Positions 36,041 to 45,323 are shown, counted from the stretch's first letter. The stretch is 64,000 nucleotides of DNA from Streptomyces sp. RerS4 (GCF_023515955.1 NZ_CP097322.1:3309501-3373500); one strand, 5' to 3'. Made by a program: numbers and translations. The notes: generated from the sequence alone by a model not told the origin.

Positions 36041-38093
36041 TTACGGTCGAAGTGCCTCCGACAGTTCGTCCAGTGCGTCCAGCAATTGTTCCGACGCACC
36101 GCGCAGCACCCCCGGTTCCGGCCCGTCGGCGGAGGCCAGCACCCCGCGCACCGCCTCCCACCCCGGCACCCGGCGCTCGCGCACCGCCTTCGCCCCCGCC
36201 TCGGTCGCCACCCGCAGCGCCTGCGCCAGCTCCGCCGCGCCCCGGACCGGGGCCCGGTCCCGGTCCGGCAGGTGCGCCTCCAGCAGCATGGCGCCCCGCC
36301 CGAACGCCGCGAGGGCCTCCTGCGCGCCCTCGGCCGCCGCCCGCGACAGCCCCCGGTGGCGTACCGGCTCCCCTCCGCGCGGGCCAGCGCCTCCTGCCAG
36401 GCGACCCGGGCGTCCCGCGCCGCCAGCAGGGCCCGGCGTACGTCCGCGCGCCGGGCCGCGGCCGGATCGGCGTACTGGCCCAGCACGGCGGCCGCGTACC
36501 GCCCGACGGCGGCCGTCCAGTCGGCGAGGCGGGTGCGCAGCCGCGGGGTCTCCCAGGCCGGGTAGACGGCGTAGGCGACCATCGCGAGGACCCCGCCGAC
36601 GAGGGTGAGGGCGATGCGGTCGGGCACCGTCTGGTCCCAGCGGAGGCCTCCCATGCCGAGCAGGAAGACCACGTACGCGGCGACGAAGGTCTGCGCGACG
36701 GCGTACCCGGTGCGCATCAGGACGTACATCAGGCCCGCGCTGATCACCGCCAGCAGCCCCGACAGGTACGTCCCCGGCTGCGCGAGCTGCACGATCGCGG
36801 TGGCGACCCCGACCCCGACGAGGGTGCCGCCGAAGCGGGCCACGGCCCGGGACCAGGTCTGGGTGAAGTCGGGCCGCATGACCATCACCGACGCCATCGG
36901 CGCCCAGTAGCCGTGCCCCAACGGCAGCGCGTGCCCGATCAGGTACCCCGCGCAGGCCGCCGCCGTGACCCGCAGCGCGTGCCGCAGGATCGGCGACCCG
37001 GGCCGCAGCTCGGCCCGTACGGCCCGCAACACCAGCGGGACCAGGGCGGGCACGGTGGGCCGCAGCATCGACTCCGCCGGGTCGGCGGTGCGCCCGAAGC
37101 CGGGCTCGGCCGTCTCCCGTACGTCGTCCAGCAGCGCGGCGAGGCGCCGGGCGGCCCGCAGCGGCGGCCCCTGGAGCACCTCGGGCAGGTCGGGGGCCTT
37201 CAGCACGGCCAGGGCCGGCGCGGCCCGGCGTACGGGTTCCCCGTGCTCCCCGTGCCGGATGGTGTGCGCGGCGGCGTCCAGGACGGCCCCGGCGGCGGCC
37301 AGCAGTTCCCGTACCCGGTCCCGGGCCGGCCCCTCGGCCGGGGCCCCGACGGCGGGGTCGGCGAGCGAGGCCAGCACGGGCCGGATCCGCTCCGCGAGCC
37401 CCGCGCCCCGTGCAGCTCGGCGGGCCGCCGCCGGGCCTGGCGCACCGTCACGGCGGCGGCGTCGCGGGCCTTCATCAGGGGCTGCGGGTCGAACGGGGCG
37501 ACGGGGTCCCGGCGCAGCCGGCGGGCGTAGTCGGCCTCGGCGGCGAGCGCGTCGGCGAGCGCGTCGCGCTGGGCACCCCAGCGGCGGACGGGAAACAGCA
37601 CGATCAGCAGGGCCTGCACCACCCCGCCCGCGGCGATCATCGCGGCGTGTCCGGCCGCCTGCGCGACGGAGGTCGGCAGGGTCACGGTGACGAGCATGAT
37701 CGCGACGTTGCCGGAGGCGATGATTCCCGCGGTCGCCCCCGCGGCCCACAGCAGCCCGGTGACGAAGGTCCAGGCGGCGAGCAGCAGGAGGAAGAACCCG
37801 GTGTTCGAGGAACCGACGAGGTAGCCGACGAACGTGGAGACGGCCAGCGTCAGCCCGGAGGCGAGGGCGAGCACGGGGCGAGGGCGCCAGCTCTTCTGGA
37901 AGGTGGCGATGGCGGCCATGAACGCCCCGAAGGCCGAACTGGCCGCCGCCCCGGGGCCCAGCAGGGCGAGCCCGAGCGCGATCACGACCGCGAGCCCGAC
38001 GGCGCCCCGCAGCGCGATGAGCGGCTCCAACGGGGTCCGCTCGACGGTCACGGCCGAGCGGACGGTGTCCCTCAACGCCCGAAGCCAGCTCAT
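36041..38093 (-). pseudogene. FUSC family transporter, two apparent frameshifts
   Basis: About 680 residues of a fusaric-acid-resistance-like (FUSC/YccS) membrane protein. The N-terminal half (from ATG 38093, MSWLRALRDTVRSAV) has a cluster of helices; a second helix block follows in the middle (LRVTAAACAGYLIGHALPLGHGYWAPM, opening, typical of FUSC). The frame changes at about 37395-37412 and at about 36340-36385; each is mended by one extra G on the coding strand in a G run. The C-terminal 82 residues (to 36041) then read through. Probably intact in the real genome. Confidence 0.82.
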
Positions 38094-38197
38094 GCCCCGA
38101 GAGTACGTTCCGTCCCCTTCTCGCCCGGTCTCATCCGTTTGCTCCGCAACGCCATGGAGCCTGGCACCTGCTGCTCTTCAACTCGAAGCGACGGCCG

Positions 38198-38224
38198 GAC
38201 ACGGCCCGCTCGCCAGGCCGTGTC
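38198..38224 (-). terminator. Hairpin downstream of the DUF2786 gene
   Basis: A 9-bp stem (38198-38206 with 38216-38224) and a 9-base loop lie 53 bases after the stop at 38278. It also separates this gene from the FUSC gene. Confidence 0.55.
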
Positions 38225-38277
38225 TTGGCCGCTCGCTGCGCATCCTCGGGCCGCGGCGACACCCCTCGCCCATAGCC

Positions 38278-39456
38278 CTACGGCAGTTGCGGCCGGACGC
38301 CCCCCACCCGTGCGGCGTCGGCGGCCGCCGTGCCGTCCTCCCAGCCCGCGTGGTCGGTGGCGCCGCGCAGCCGGGTCGTCGTGGTCCGGGGGAACATCTC
38401 CTCGGCCCGCGCCCCGACCGCCACGTCCCGGGCCACGAGCGCCGGCAGGTAGTCGGGGGCCTCGCCGGCCGTGTGTTCGGCCGTCTCGGCGAGGCGGCGC
38501 CCGAGCCGGCTGGCGTAGGCCAGCAGGAAGGACTGGCGGAAGGTCTTGGTCCGCTTGCGTCCGCCGGCCCGCTGCGCCGCTTCGGCCCGGGTCATCGCCG
38601 CCGTCCCCTGGACGAGGAGCGAGGTGTAGAGCAGCTCCACCGCCTCCAGGTCGCTCTCGAAGCCGACCACCGTGGAGAACTCGAAGCCGCTGTTCCACAC
38701 CGCGCGGCACCGGTTGGCGGTGGCCACCGCGTCGAGCAGCACCGCCTTGGCCTCCTCGTAGGGCGGCTCCACCCCGATCCGGCAGGCCCCGGGCACCTGC
38801 GCGGGCGACCCGCCGCGCACCGCGAGCAGCGCCTCGTCCACCGTGTGCCGGGCCATCAGCTCCTGCGCCTTCGCGCTGAGCGCCTCCGCCTCCTCGGGGA
38901 ACGTGGTCGCCTCGGCCTTCGCCAGCAGGGCGCGGATCCGACCGAGCATGCGCGGCTCGATGTGGGCGTGTTCCAGGGCGTCCCCGGCCGGGTCCCCCGG
39001 AACCGGGCCGACGGGTTCGATGGAGGGCAGCCGGATCAGCAGCCGAAACACCTCCAGGACGGCGGTGCCCAGCGCGAACCGGTCCGCCTTGACGCGCCGG
39101 GCCAGCCGGTCGGCGTACTCCTCGTCCCGCGTCCACCACACCTCGGCGTCGCTCCACCGCTCCGGCAGCCGCGCGTAGCGCCGCCCTTCGGCGGCGATCA
39201 GGTCCTCGGTGACGCGCAGGTGCAGCTCGTCCAGATCCCGCCGCACGAGCCGCAGCACGTCCGCCGGCTGCCACCCCCGCTCCCACGCCTGCCGTACGTA
39301 CGCCTCCCCGCGCCGCAACAACTCCCGCCCGACCCCGCCCCACAGCCCACCGTCGGCGGCCAACAGGGAGGCCCCGGTATCCAGCCCGGCATCGTCCTGC
39401 GCGTAAAGGGCGGCCCCGAAGGCCCGATCGACGATCTCGACGCACGCATCACTCAC
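38278..39456 (-). CDS. DUF2786 domain protein
   Basis: A 392-residue soluble protein. The central DUF2786 block is MLGRIRALLAKAEATTFPEEAEALSAKAQELMARH (positions about 168-202; opening quoted only in part here as RIRALLAKAEATTFPEEAEA). The C-terminal part resembles the DUF7168 region that usually follows it. DUF2786 proteins occur in actinobacteria and phages; function is unknown. The start is GTG 39456 (VSDACVEIVDRAFG); the open frame upstream reads through the 36-bp tandem repeat and is not coding. Confidence 0.85.
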   Translation of the reverse strand: MSDACVEIVDRAFGAALYAQDDAGLDTGASLLAADGGLWGGVGRELLRRGEAYVRQAWERGWQPADVLRLVRRDLDELHLRVTEDLIAAEGRRYARLPERWSDAEVWWTRDEEYADRLARRVKADRFALGTAVLEVFRLLIRLPSIEPVGPVPGDPAGDALEHAHIEPRMLGRIRALLAKAEATTFPEEAEALSAKAQELMARHTVDEALLAVRGGSPAQVPGACRIGVEPPYEEAKAVLLDAVATANRCRAVWNSGFEFSTVVGFESDLEAVELLYTSLLVQGTAAMTRAEAAQRAGGRKRTKTFRQSFLLAYASRLGRRLAETAEHTAGEAPDYLPALVARDVAVGARAEEMFPRTTTTRLRGATDHAGWEDGTAAADAARVGGVRPQLP

Positions 39457-39516
39457 CCCACCAGCTTGGCACGCACCCCAAACCACCCCCCGACCGGAGC
39501 CCACCGCCCACCCCCC

Positions 39517-39660
39517 AGCCCCGCCGGCGTTCGAGGCGCGGGGGCCCACCCCAGCCCCGCCGGCGTTCGAGGCGCGGGGGCCCACCCCAGCCCCGCCGGC
39601 GTTCGAGGCGCGGGGGCCCACCCCAGCCTCGCCGGCGTTCGAGGCGCGGGGGTGCGGGGG
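39517..39660. repeat. Four tandem copies of a 36-bp GC-rich unit
   Basis: Units begin at 39517, 39553, 39589 and 39625, exactly 36 bases apart, with few differences (copy 4 diverges at its end). Each contains CCGCCGGCGTTCGAGGCGCG. The same core recurs at 50273-50329, so this looks like a dispersed Streptomyces intergenic palindrome family that has amplified here. Since 36 is divisible by three, it leaves a false repeated peptide in the DUF2786 frame. Confidence 0.9.
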
Positions 39661-39697
39661 CGGAGCCCCCGCAGGCGGGTCCGGGGCGCAGCCCCGG
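39653..39697. terminator. Two consecutive GC hairpins after the tandem repeat
   Basis: Stem 1: 39653-39661 with 39665-39673, loop GGA. Stem 2: 39681-39687 with 39691-39697, loop GCA. They fill the rest of the 357-base gap between the divergent DUF2786 and polymerase genes, together with the polymerase promoter region. Confidence 0.55.
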
Positions 39698-39813
39698 GGA
39701 ACGGCGGAAGGGTGGCGCGGGGAGAAGCCCGCGCAGCGGCCCCCACCCCCGGGCCACGGGTCCCCGTACCGCCCGGCAGGGCACTGTCACACCCCGGTGA
39801 GACACTCGAATCC

Positions 39814-41541
39814 GTGAGCGACCACCCCACCCCCTGGGCCCTCGCCGAAGACGCCGACGGCTGGTGGCACGCCGCGCCCGCAACCACCCCCCACCCCCCA
39901 CCCACCCGCCACCGAACCCCCGCGGAAGCGATCCGCTCGGCCACCACAACCACAACCACCGCCCCCGCCACCCGCTGGATCTGGCGCTCCACCCCCGCCG
40001 TCTACCCCCACCTCCTCGCCGCCGGCATCCGCGTAGACCGCTGCTACGACGTCGAAGACGCCGAGCTCCTCCTCCTCAACCACGAGGGCCGCTACGGCGA
40101 ACCCCGCTCGGCCGCCGCCGCCTGGGCCCGCCTCACGAACACCCCCGTCCCCCCGGACCCCCCACAGCGCGCCGCCGAGCCCGGCACCCAGGACTCCCTG
40201 TTCGACCCCCGCCCCACCACCGCCGTCCCCCTCGACGCCCTCCTCGCCATCCACGCCGACCAGGCCCGCCGGCACGCCGCGACCGCCCACCCCGACCGGC
40301 TGCGCCTGCTCACCGCCGCCGAGTCCGCCGCGTTCCTGATCGCCGCCGAGATGCACCGCGCGGGCCTGCCCTGGCGGGCCGACGCCCACCGCTCCCTGCT
40401 CACCGAGCTGCTCGGCGAGCGCTACGCCGGCCGCGGCGAGCCCCGCCGCCTCGCCGAGCTGGCCGACGAGATCTCCGCCGCGTTCGGCCGCCGCGTCCGC
40501 CCCGACCTGCCCGCGGACGTCATCAAGGCCTTCGCCCAGGCCGGCATCAAGCTGCGCTCCACCCGCCGCTGGGAGATCCAGGACATCGACCACCCCGCCG
40601 TGGAGCCGCTCCTCGCCTACAAGAAGCTGTACCGGATCTACACCGCGCACGGCTGGAGCTGGCTCGCGGACTGGGTGCACGACGGCCGGTTCCGCCCCGA
40701 GTTCATCCCCGGCGGCACCCTCACCGGCCGCTGGGTCACCAACGGCGGCGGCGCCCTGCAGATCCCCAAGGTGATCCGCCGGGCCGTCGTCGCCGACCCC
40801 GGCTGGCGCCTCGTCGTGGCCGACGCCGACCAGATGGAGCCGCGCGTCCTCGCCGCGATCTCCCGGGACCCGGCGTTCATGGAGGTGGCCGGCCGCTCGG
40901 AGGACCTCTACACGGCGATCTCCCGCCAGAGCTTCGCCGGCGACCGCGACAAGGCCAAACTGGCCGTCCTCGGCGCGATCTACGGGCAGACCTCCGGCGA
41001 CGGTCTGAAGAACCTGGCCGCGCTCCGCCGCCGCTTCCCCCGCGCCGTCGCCTACGTGGACGCCGCCGCGCGCGCGGGCGAGGAGGGCCGCCTCGTGCGC
41101 ACCTGGCTGGGCCGCACCTCTCCGCCGCCCGCCCGCGCCGGCGCCGCCGACGACGACGGCGAGGCCGGCATCCCCCAGGACGGCCCCTCCCCCGACCAAC
41201 CGGGCCGGGAGGACGGTTGGACCCCGAGCTACGCCTCCACCAACACCCGCGCCCGCGGCCGGTTCACCCGTAACTTCGTCGTCCAGGGCAGCGCCGCCGA
41301 CTGGGCCCTGCTGATGCTGGCGGCGCTGCGCCAATCCCTGGCCTCGGCCGGGATGCGGGCCGAGCTGGTGTTCTTCCAGCACGACGAGGTGATCGTGCAC
41401 TGCCCCGCCGAAGAGGCCGCCGCCGTCGTGGAGGCCATCCGCGACGCCGGCGACCGCGCGGGCCGCATCGCCTTCGGCGACACCCCGGTCCGCTTCCCGT
41501 TCACCACGGCGGTGGTGAAGTGCTACGCGGACGCGAAGTGA
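39814..41541 (+). CDS. Family A DNA polymerase lacking the 5' nuclease (PolA-like)
   Basis: A 575-residue polymerase, known in annotations as bifunctional 3'-5' exonuclease/DNA polymerase. The polymerase half is clear: motif A VVADADQMEPRVLAAIS, motif B RDKAKLAVLGAIYGQ, motif C FFQHDEVIVH. The N-terminal half is only faintly exonuclease-like; I see no clear catalytic Asp/Glu set. In motif B the position of E. coli Phe762 is Leu. There is no 5' nuclease domain. From memory it corresponds to S. coelicolor SCO3434. The start is GTG 39814; the very long upstream frame is spurious. GACACT lies 7 bases upstream. Confidence 0.9.
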   Translation: MSDHPTPWALAEDADGWWHAAPATTPHPPPTRHRTPAEAIRSATTTTTTAPATRWIWRSTPAVYPHLLAAGIRVDRCYDVEDAELLLLNHEGRYGEPRSAAAAWARLTNTPVPPDPPQRAAEPGTQDSLFDPRPTTAVPLDALLAIHADQARRHAATAHPDRLRLLTAAESAAFLIAAEMHRAGLPWRADAHRSLLTELLGERYAGRGEPRRLAELADEISAAFGRRVRPDLPADVIKAFAQAGIKLRSTRRWEIQDIDHPAVEPLLAYKKLYRIYTAHGWSWLADWVHDGRFRPEFIPGGTLTGRWVTNGGGALQIPKVIRRAVVADPGWRLVVADADQMEPRVLAAISRDPAFMEVAGRSEDLYTAISRQSFAGDRDKAKLAVLGAIYGQTSGDGLKNLAALRRRFPRAVAYVDAAARAGEEGRLVRTWLGRTSPPPARAGAADDDGEAGIPQDGPSPDQPGREDGWTPSYASTNTRARGRFTRNFVVQGSAADWALLMLAALRQSLASAGMRAELVFFQHDEVIVHCPAEEAAAVVEAIRDAGDRAGRIAFGDTPVRFPFTTAVVKCYADAK

Positions 41542-41557
41542 AGGACGGCAACGGCCC

Positions 41558-42013
41558 TCAACCCAGGTCGTGGAAGTACACGTGGAACTCCTCGCGCACG
41601 AACCCCTCCGACTCGTACAGCCCCTGCGCAACGTCGTTTTCGTACGCCGTCTCCAGCTGCACCCCCGCCACCCCGGCCTCCTTCGCCCGCCGCAACACCT
41701 CGCGCAGCAGCGCCCGGCCGGCGCCGGTGCGGCGGCCGGACGGGGCGACGTAGAGGTCGTTGAGCAGCCACCCGGTCCGCAGGGACAGGGACGAGAACAT
41801 CCGGTAGACCTGCGCGAACCCGACCGTGCCCACGCCGGGCACCTCGGCGAGCAGGACCAGCGACTCGTCGTTCGCGATCCGCTCGGCGAGGAACGCGCGG
41901 GGGCGCTCCTCGTCCTCCACCTTCACCTCGTAGAAGTCGAGGTAGCCGCGGAACAGCTCCGCGGCCACGTCGAGATCGCCCTCACCCGCAACTCGAATCT
42001 TTATCGTCTCCAT
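41558..42013 (-). CDS. GNAT family N-acetyltransferase
   Basis: A 151-residue acetyltransferase. The acetyl-CoA loop is APSGRRTGAGRALLREVLR (QxxGxG/A type), followed by the AVQLET-like strand (GVQLETAYENDVAQGLYESEGF). It starts METIKIRVAGEG at ATG 42013, using AT-richer codons (including ATA) than its neighbours. Acceptor unknown. Confidence 0.9.
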   Translation of the reverse strand: METIKIRVAGEGDLDVAAELFRGYLDFYEVKVEDEERPRAFLAERIANDESLVLLAEVPGVGTVGFAQVYRMFSSLSLRTGWLLNDLYVAPSGRRTGAGRALLREVLRRAKEAGVAGVQLETAYENDVAQGLYESEGFVREEFHVYFHDLG

Positions 42014-42064
42014 GCCACTGATTCTGCGCCGGCCACGTCCAATGGCCGCGGCCGGTGGGCAAGT

Positions 42065-43297
42065 TCAGTGCCTGGGAGCAGCTGCTTGAGGCGCCAGCCG
42101 ATAGACGTGCTCGGGGGTGACGATCTCCGTGACCGCCTCACCGAAGAGGGTGCTGGGCTCGGAACCCTCGTGGGAGATGTCCGTGTTGAGCAGCACCACC
42201 AGCGTGGCCCGCGCCTCGGGAAGGTAGATCGTCAGGCTCTGGTAGCCCGGCAGGGAGCCGTTGTGGCCGATCCAGCCGTCCACGTTGAAGATGCCCAGGC
42301 CGTAGCCCGTGTCCGGGAGGTCGCCCGCCGGCGTGACCTTCAGGCGCTGCGCCTGGGTCGCGGGGGTCAACAGGGTTCCGGTGGCCAGGGTCTTGGCCCA
42401 GCTGCGCAGATCCGGCAGGTCGGAGATCATCGCACCGGCCGCCCAACCCCAGGAGGGGTTCCAGTCGGTGGCGTCCTCGGTCTTCCCGTCGGCGGTCTGG
42501 TTCGTGTAGCCGTGGGCATGCGGGTTCGGGAACTCCGCACCGGTGGGAAAGACGGTGTGCCGCAATCCGGCGGCCTTCACCACATGCTCGTTGACGTACG
42601 AGGCGAGCGGCTGTCCGCTGAGCTTCTCCACCACCAGCCCCAGCAGGATCAGGTTGGTGTTGCAGTACTCGAACTCGGCGTTGGGCTCGAACTGCACCGG
42701 GTGCTTGAAGGAGTACGCCAGCAGCTCCTGCGGGGTGAACGCCCGCTGCGGGTCGCTGGTCAGCGCCTTGAAGAAGCCCTCGTCGGCGGAGTAGTTGAAG
42801 AGCCCGCTCCGCATGGCGGCCAGCTCGCGCAAGGTGATCCGGTCGCCGTTCGGAACCCCGGCGACGTACTTCCCGATGGGGTCGTCCAGCTTGGCCTTGC
42901 CCTGGTCGACGAGCTGGAGCAGCGCCGTCACCGTGAAGGTCTTGGTCTCGCTGCCGATCCGCATGTTCAGGTCGGGCGTCATCGGCGCGCCCGTGGCCTT
43001 GTCCGCGACCCCGAAGGCCCGCACGTACTCACCCTTGCCCGGCGCCGACAGCGAGACGATCACCCCGGGGATCTTCGCCTCGGCCTGCACCTTCCGCACG
43101 GCCTCGTCGAGCCGCGCCGCCACGGCGGGCGTCAGCTGCGGAAACTCATCGGAAGCCGACGGCGACGGCGACGGCGCGACGACCACGACCGCCGGCCCGG
43201 CCCCCTCCCCCGCGTACCCGACCCCAGCCCCGAAGGGCACCACCACCAACGCCACCGCGGCCGCGACACCGCACCACCGCGCCCTCACACCACCCAT
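42065..43297 (-). CDS. Secreted serine hydrolase (beta-lactamase/DD-peptidase class C family)
   Basis: A 410-residue exported protein of the class C beta-lactamase/DD-peptidase superfamily. After a signal peptide (from ATG 43297, MGGVRARWCGVAAAVALVV) and a Pro/Ser linker come the active-site motifs SETK (SxxK), YCN (YxN) and HNG (KTG-equivalent HxG). It resembles Streptomyces R61 DD-carboxypeptidase and alkaline D-peptidases. It may trim peptidoglycan peptides or have another amidase or esterase role. Confidence 0.88.
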   Translation of the reverse strand: MGGVRARWCGVAAAVALVVVPFGAGVGYAGEGAGPAVVVVAPSPSPSASDEFPQLTPAVAARLDEAVRKVQAEAKIPGVIVSLSAPGKGEYVRAFGVADKATGAPMTPDLNMRIGSETKTFTVTALLQLVDQGKAKLDDPIGKYVAGVPNGDRITLRELAAMRSGLFNYSADEGFFKALTSDPQRAFTPQELLAYSFKHPVQFEPNAEFEYCNTNLILLGLVVEKLSGQPLASYVNEHVVKAAGLRHTVFPTGAEFPNPHAHGYTNQTADGKTEDATDWNPSWGWAAGAMISDLPDLRSWAKTLATGTLLTPATQAQRLKVTPAGDLPDTGYGLGIFNVDGWIGHNGSLPGYQSLTIYLPEARATLVVLLNTDISHEGSEPSTLFGEAVTEIVTPEHVYRLAPQAAAPRH

Positions 43298-43456
43298 GCC
43301 GGCCTCCAACCCGTCCCACGCCCGGCCACCCCTCCAACGTAGCCCCGCCTCCACCCCCCAGCGACCGCACCCGGCCCCGCCCCCACTCAGCCCGATGCCC
43401 GCCAACGCACCCCAGCCGCTCCCCCACCACCGCAAGGCGCGCCCGTACGTCCACGC

Positions 43457-43490
43457 CAAAAGCCCCAGGTCGTTGAACGACCTGGGGCTT
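43457..43490 (-). terminator. Second terminator copy beyond tRNA-Thr
   Basis: Nearly perfect stem (43461-43474 with 43476-43489) followed on the minus strand by TTTT. It duplicates the outer arms of the tRNA terminator at 43575-43612. Confidence 0.75.
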
Positions 43491-43496
43491 CGATGG

Positions 43497-43519
43497 AGCC
43501 GCCTTCGTGATTCGAACCC
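43497..43519 (-). repeat. Degraded duplicate of the tRNA-Thr 3' end
   Basis: Twenty-three bases match the acceptor end and T-arm of the intact tRNA (43619-43641) at 22 positions; the mismatch breaks the T stem. Upstream halves of the tRNA are absent. Such fragments are typical scars of integration or excision at a tRNA 3' end. Confidence 0.75.
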
Positions 43520-43574
43520 AACCCACGCACTCGTGCGGCACGAGCACGGCGCCGCCGCAAGATCCGGTAAATAG

Positions 43575-43612
43575 CAAAAGCCCCAGGTCACGGCGAGTGA
43601 GTCCTGGGGCTT
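43575..43612 (-). terminator. Intrinsic terminator of tRNA-Thr
   Basis: A 9-bp stem (43579-43587 with 43603-43611) with a 15-base loop is followed on the minus strand by a T run, starting 8 bases after the tRNA. Confidence 0.75.
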
Positions 43613-43618
43613 CTACAG

Positions 43619-43692
43619 AGCCGCCTTCGGGATTCGAACCCGAGACCTACGCATTACGAGTGCGTTGCTCTGGCCAACTGAGCTAAGGCGGC
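43619..43692 (-). tRNA. tRNA-Thr (anticodon CGT)
   Basis: A 74-base cloverleaf on the minus strand, GCCGCCTTAGCTCAGTTGGC at its 5' end. The acceptor stem is 7 bp (GCCGCCT/AGGCGGC), the anticodon loop CTCGTAA gives CGT, and the T-arm is TCGGG TTCGAAT CCCGA. The discriminator base is T. CCA is not encoded. It reads the frequent ACG threonine codon. Confidence 0.96.
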
Positions 43693-43793
43693 ACCGCTGG
43701 GCGATGGGAATTCCCTGGTGGGAGACTCTCATCAGCAGCGGCGCCAAGTCTACAGGGTTAAACGGGGTGCCCCGAACCAAGGGCGGGTGGGGG

Positions 43794-45323
43794 TCAGCAG
43801 CGGGTGCCGTTCGAGGGGGCGCGGCCCTCCAAGAGGTAGCGGTTCACGGCGGTGTCGACGCAGGCGCTGCCGCGACCGTACGCGGTGTGGCCGTCGCCGT
43901 CGTACGTCAGCAGCGTGCCCGAGTCGAGCTGGTCGGCCAGGGCCTGCGCCCACTTGTACGGGGTCGCCGGGTCGCGGGTAGTGCCGACCACCACGATCGG
44001 GGCCGCGCCCTTCGCCGCCAGCGGCTTCGCCGTGCCCGTCGCCTTCACCGGCCAGTACGCGCAGTTCAGGGAGGCCCACGCCAGCCCCGCCCCGAAGACC
44101 GGCGAGGCCTTCTCGAAGGACGGCAGGGCCGCGTCGACCGCTTCGGGGCCGGCGAAGGCGGCCGGCTGGTCCAGGCAGTTCACGGCGGCGTTCGCGTACA
44201 TGAGGTTCGCGTACGAGCCGTCGGCCTCGCGCTCGTAGTAGCCGTCCGCCAGGGCCAGCAGCGGGGCGCCGTCGCCGTTCATGGCCTCCTTGAGCGCCTC
44301 GCGCAGCTGCGGCCACGCGCTCTCGTCGTACAGGGCCGCGATCACGCCCGTCGTGGCCAACGTTTCGCCCAGCGGGCGGGCCGGGTCGCCCGAGGGCACG
44401 GGCTGCGCGTCGAGCTTGCGGAAGAACTCCTTCAGCCGCTGCGCCACCGCGTCGGGATCGCCCTGGCCCAGCGGGCAGTCGGACTGCTTCGCACAGTTCG
44501 TCGCGAAGGAGCGGAAGGCCGTCTCGAAGCCCTCCGTCTGGTCCCGGTTGAGTTCGAGCGCCGGCCGCGAGGGGTCCATCGCCCCGTCCAGCACCAACCG
44601 CCCCACCCGCTTCGGGAAGAGGTCCGCGTACGTCGCCCCGAGCAGGGTCCCGTACGAGGCCCCGACGTAGTTCAGCTTTGCGTCGCCCAGCACCGCCCGC
44701 AGCATGTCCATGTCGCGCGCCGCGTCGACGGTGGAGACGTGCGGCAGGACCCGCCGGGAGCGTTCCTCGCAGCCTGCCGCGAACTCCTTGAACGCCGTCA
44801 CCAGCCGCGTCCGCTCCGTCTGGTCGTCCGGGGTCTGGTCCACCTGGGTGAAGCGGTCCATCTGCGGCCCGGTCAGGCACTCGACGGGGGTGCTGCGCGA
44901 CACCCCGCGCGGGTCGAAGGACACCATGTCGTACCGGGCCCGTACGGCGGCCGGGTACCCGATGCCCGCGTACGCCTGGAGGTAGCCGATCCCGGAGCCG
45001 CCCGGCCCGCCCGGATTGACCAGGAGGGAGCCGAGGCGCTTGCCCGGCCCGGTCGCGGCCTTGCGGGCCACCGCCAGGTCGAGGTCCTGCCCGGAGCCGG
45101 GGTTCGCGTAGTCCAGCGGCGCCTTCAACGTGGCGCACTGGAACCCGGGGACACCGCAGTCGCGCCAGCTCAGCTTCTGCTCGTAGTACGGGCTCAGCCC
45201 GGCGGAGACGGCGCTCGGCTCGGCCGAGGCCACCTTCGGACCGCCGGAGGTGCATCCGGAGAGCAGCAGCCCCGCGGCTGCGATCACGGTCCCGGTGGTA
45301 CGCAGCACGCTCCTGGTGTCCAT
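43794..45323 (-). CDS. Secreted tripeptidyl-aminopeptidase-like lipoprotein (alpha/beta hydrolase)
   Basis: A 509-residue exported hydrolase of the Streptomyces Tap/SlpD/SlpE group. The signal ends in a lipobox, LLSGC. The oxyanion segment is NPGGPGGSG, the nucleophile motif GASYGT, and the C-terminal TAP-like domain carries the remaining Asp (TRDPATPYKWA) and His (YDGDGHTAYGR). It releases tripeptides from protein N-termini on the cell surface. The S. coelicolor counterpart is recalled as SCO3540. Confidence 0.92.
   Translation of the reverse strand: MDTRSVLRTTGTVIAAAGLLLSGCTSGGPKVASAEPSAVSAGLSPYYEQKLSWRDCGVPGFQCATLKAPLDYANPGSGQDLDLAVARKAATGPGKRLGSLLVNPGGPGGSGIGYLQAYAGIGYPAAVRARYDMVSFDPRGVSRSTPVECLTGPQMDRFTQVDQTPDDQTERTRLVTAFKEFAAGCEERSRRVLPHVSTVDAARDMDMLRAVLGDAKLNYVGASYGTLLGATYADLFPKRVGRLVLDGAMDPSRPALELNRDQTEGFETAFRSFATNCAKQSDCPLGQGDPDAVAQRLKEFFRKLDAQPVPSGDPARPLGETLATTGVIAALYDESAWPQLREALKEAMNGDGAPLLALADGYYEREADGSYANLMYANAAVNCLDQPAAFAGPEAVDAALPSFEKASPVFGAGLAWASLNCAYWPVKATGTAKPLAAKGAAPIVVVGTTRDPATPYKWAQALADQLDSGTLLTYDGDGHTAYGRGSACVDTAVNRYLLEGRAPSNGTRC

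Noticed and set aside
39457..39621. Longer DUF2786 protein starting inside the tandem repeat
   Set aside because: The extra residues are three identical 12-residue repeats produced by the DNA repeat; GTG 39456 with a G-rich site fits better.
39517..39660. CRISPR array
   Set aside because: The 36-bp units are contiguous with no unique spacers, and no cas genes are present.
37834..39813. N-terminal extension of the family A polymerase frame
   Set aside because: The first 660 codons overlap FUSC and DUF2786 genes on the other strand and the tandem repeats; GTG 39814 starts the conserved protein.
43497..43519. A second functional tRNA-Thr
   Set aside because: Only the 3' end is present, the T stem is broken, and no anticodon arm can be folded.
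43298..43793. An integrase or prophage genes around the tRNA
   Set aside because: No open frame near the tRNA resembles a recombinase, relaxase or phage protein; only short gap sequence is present.
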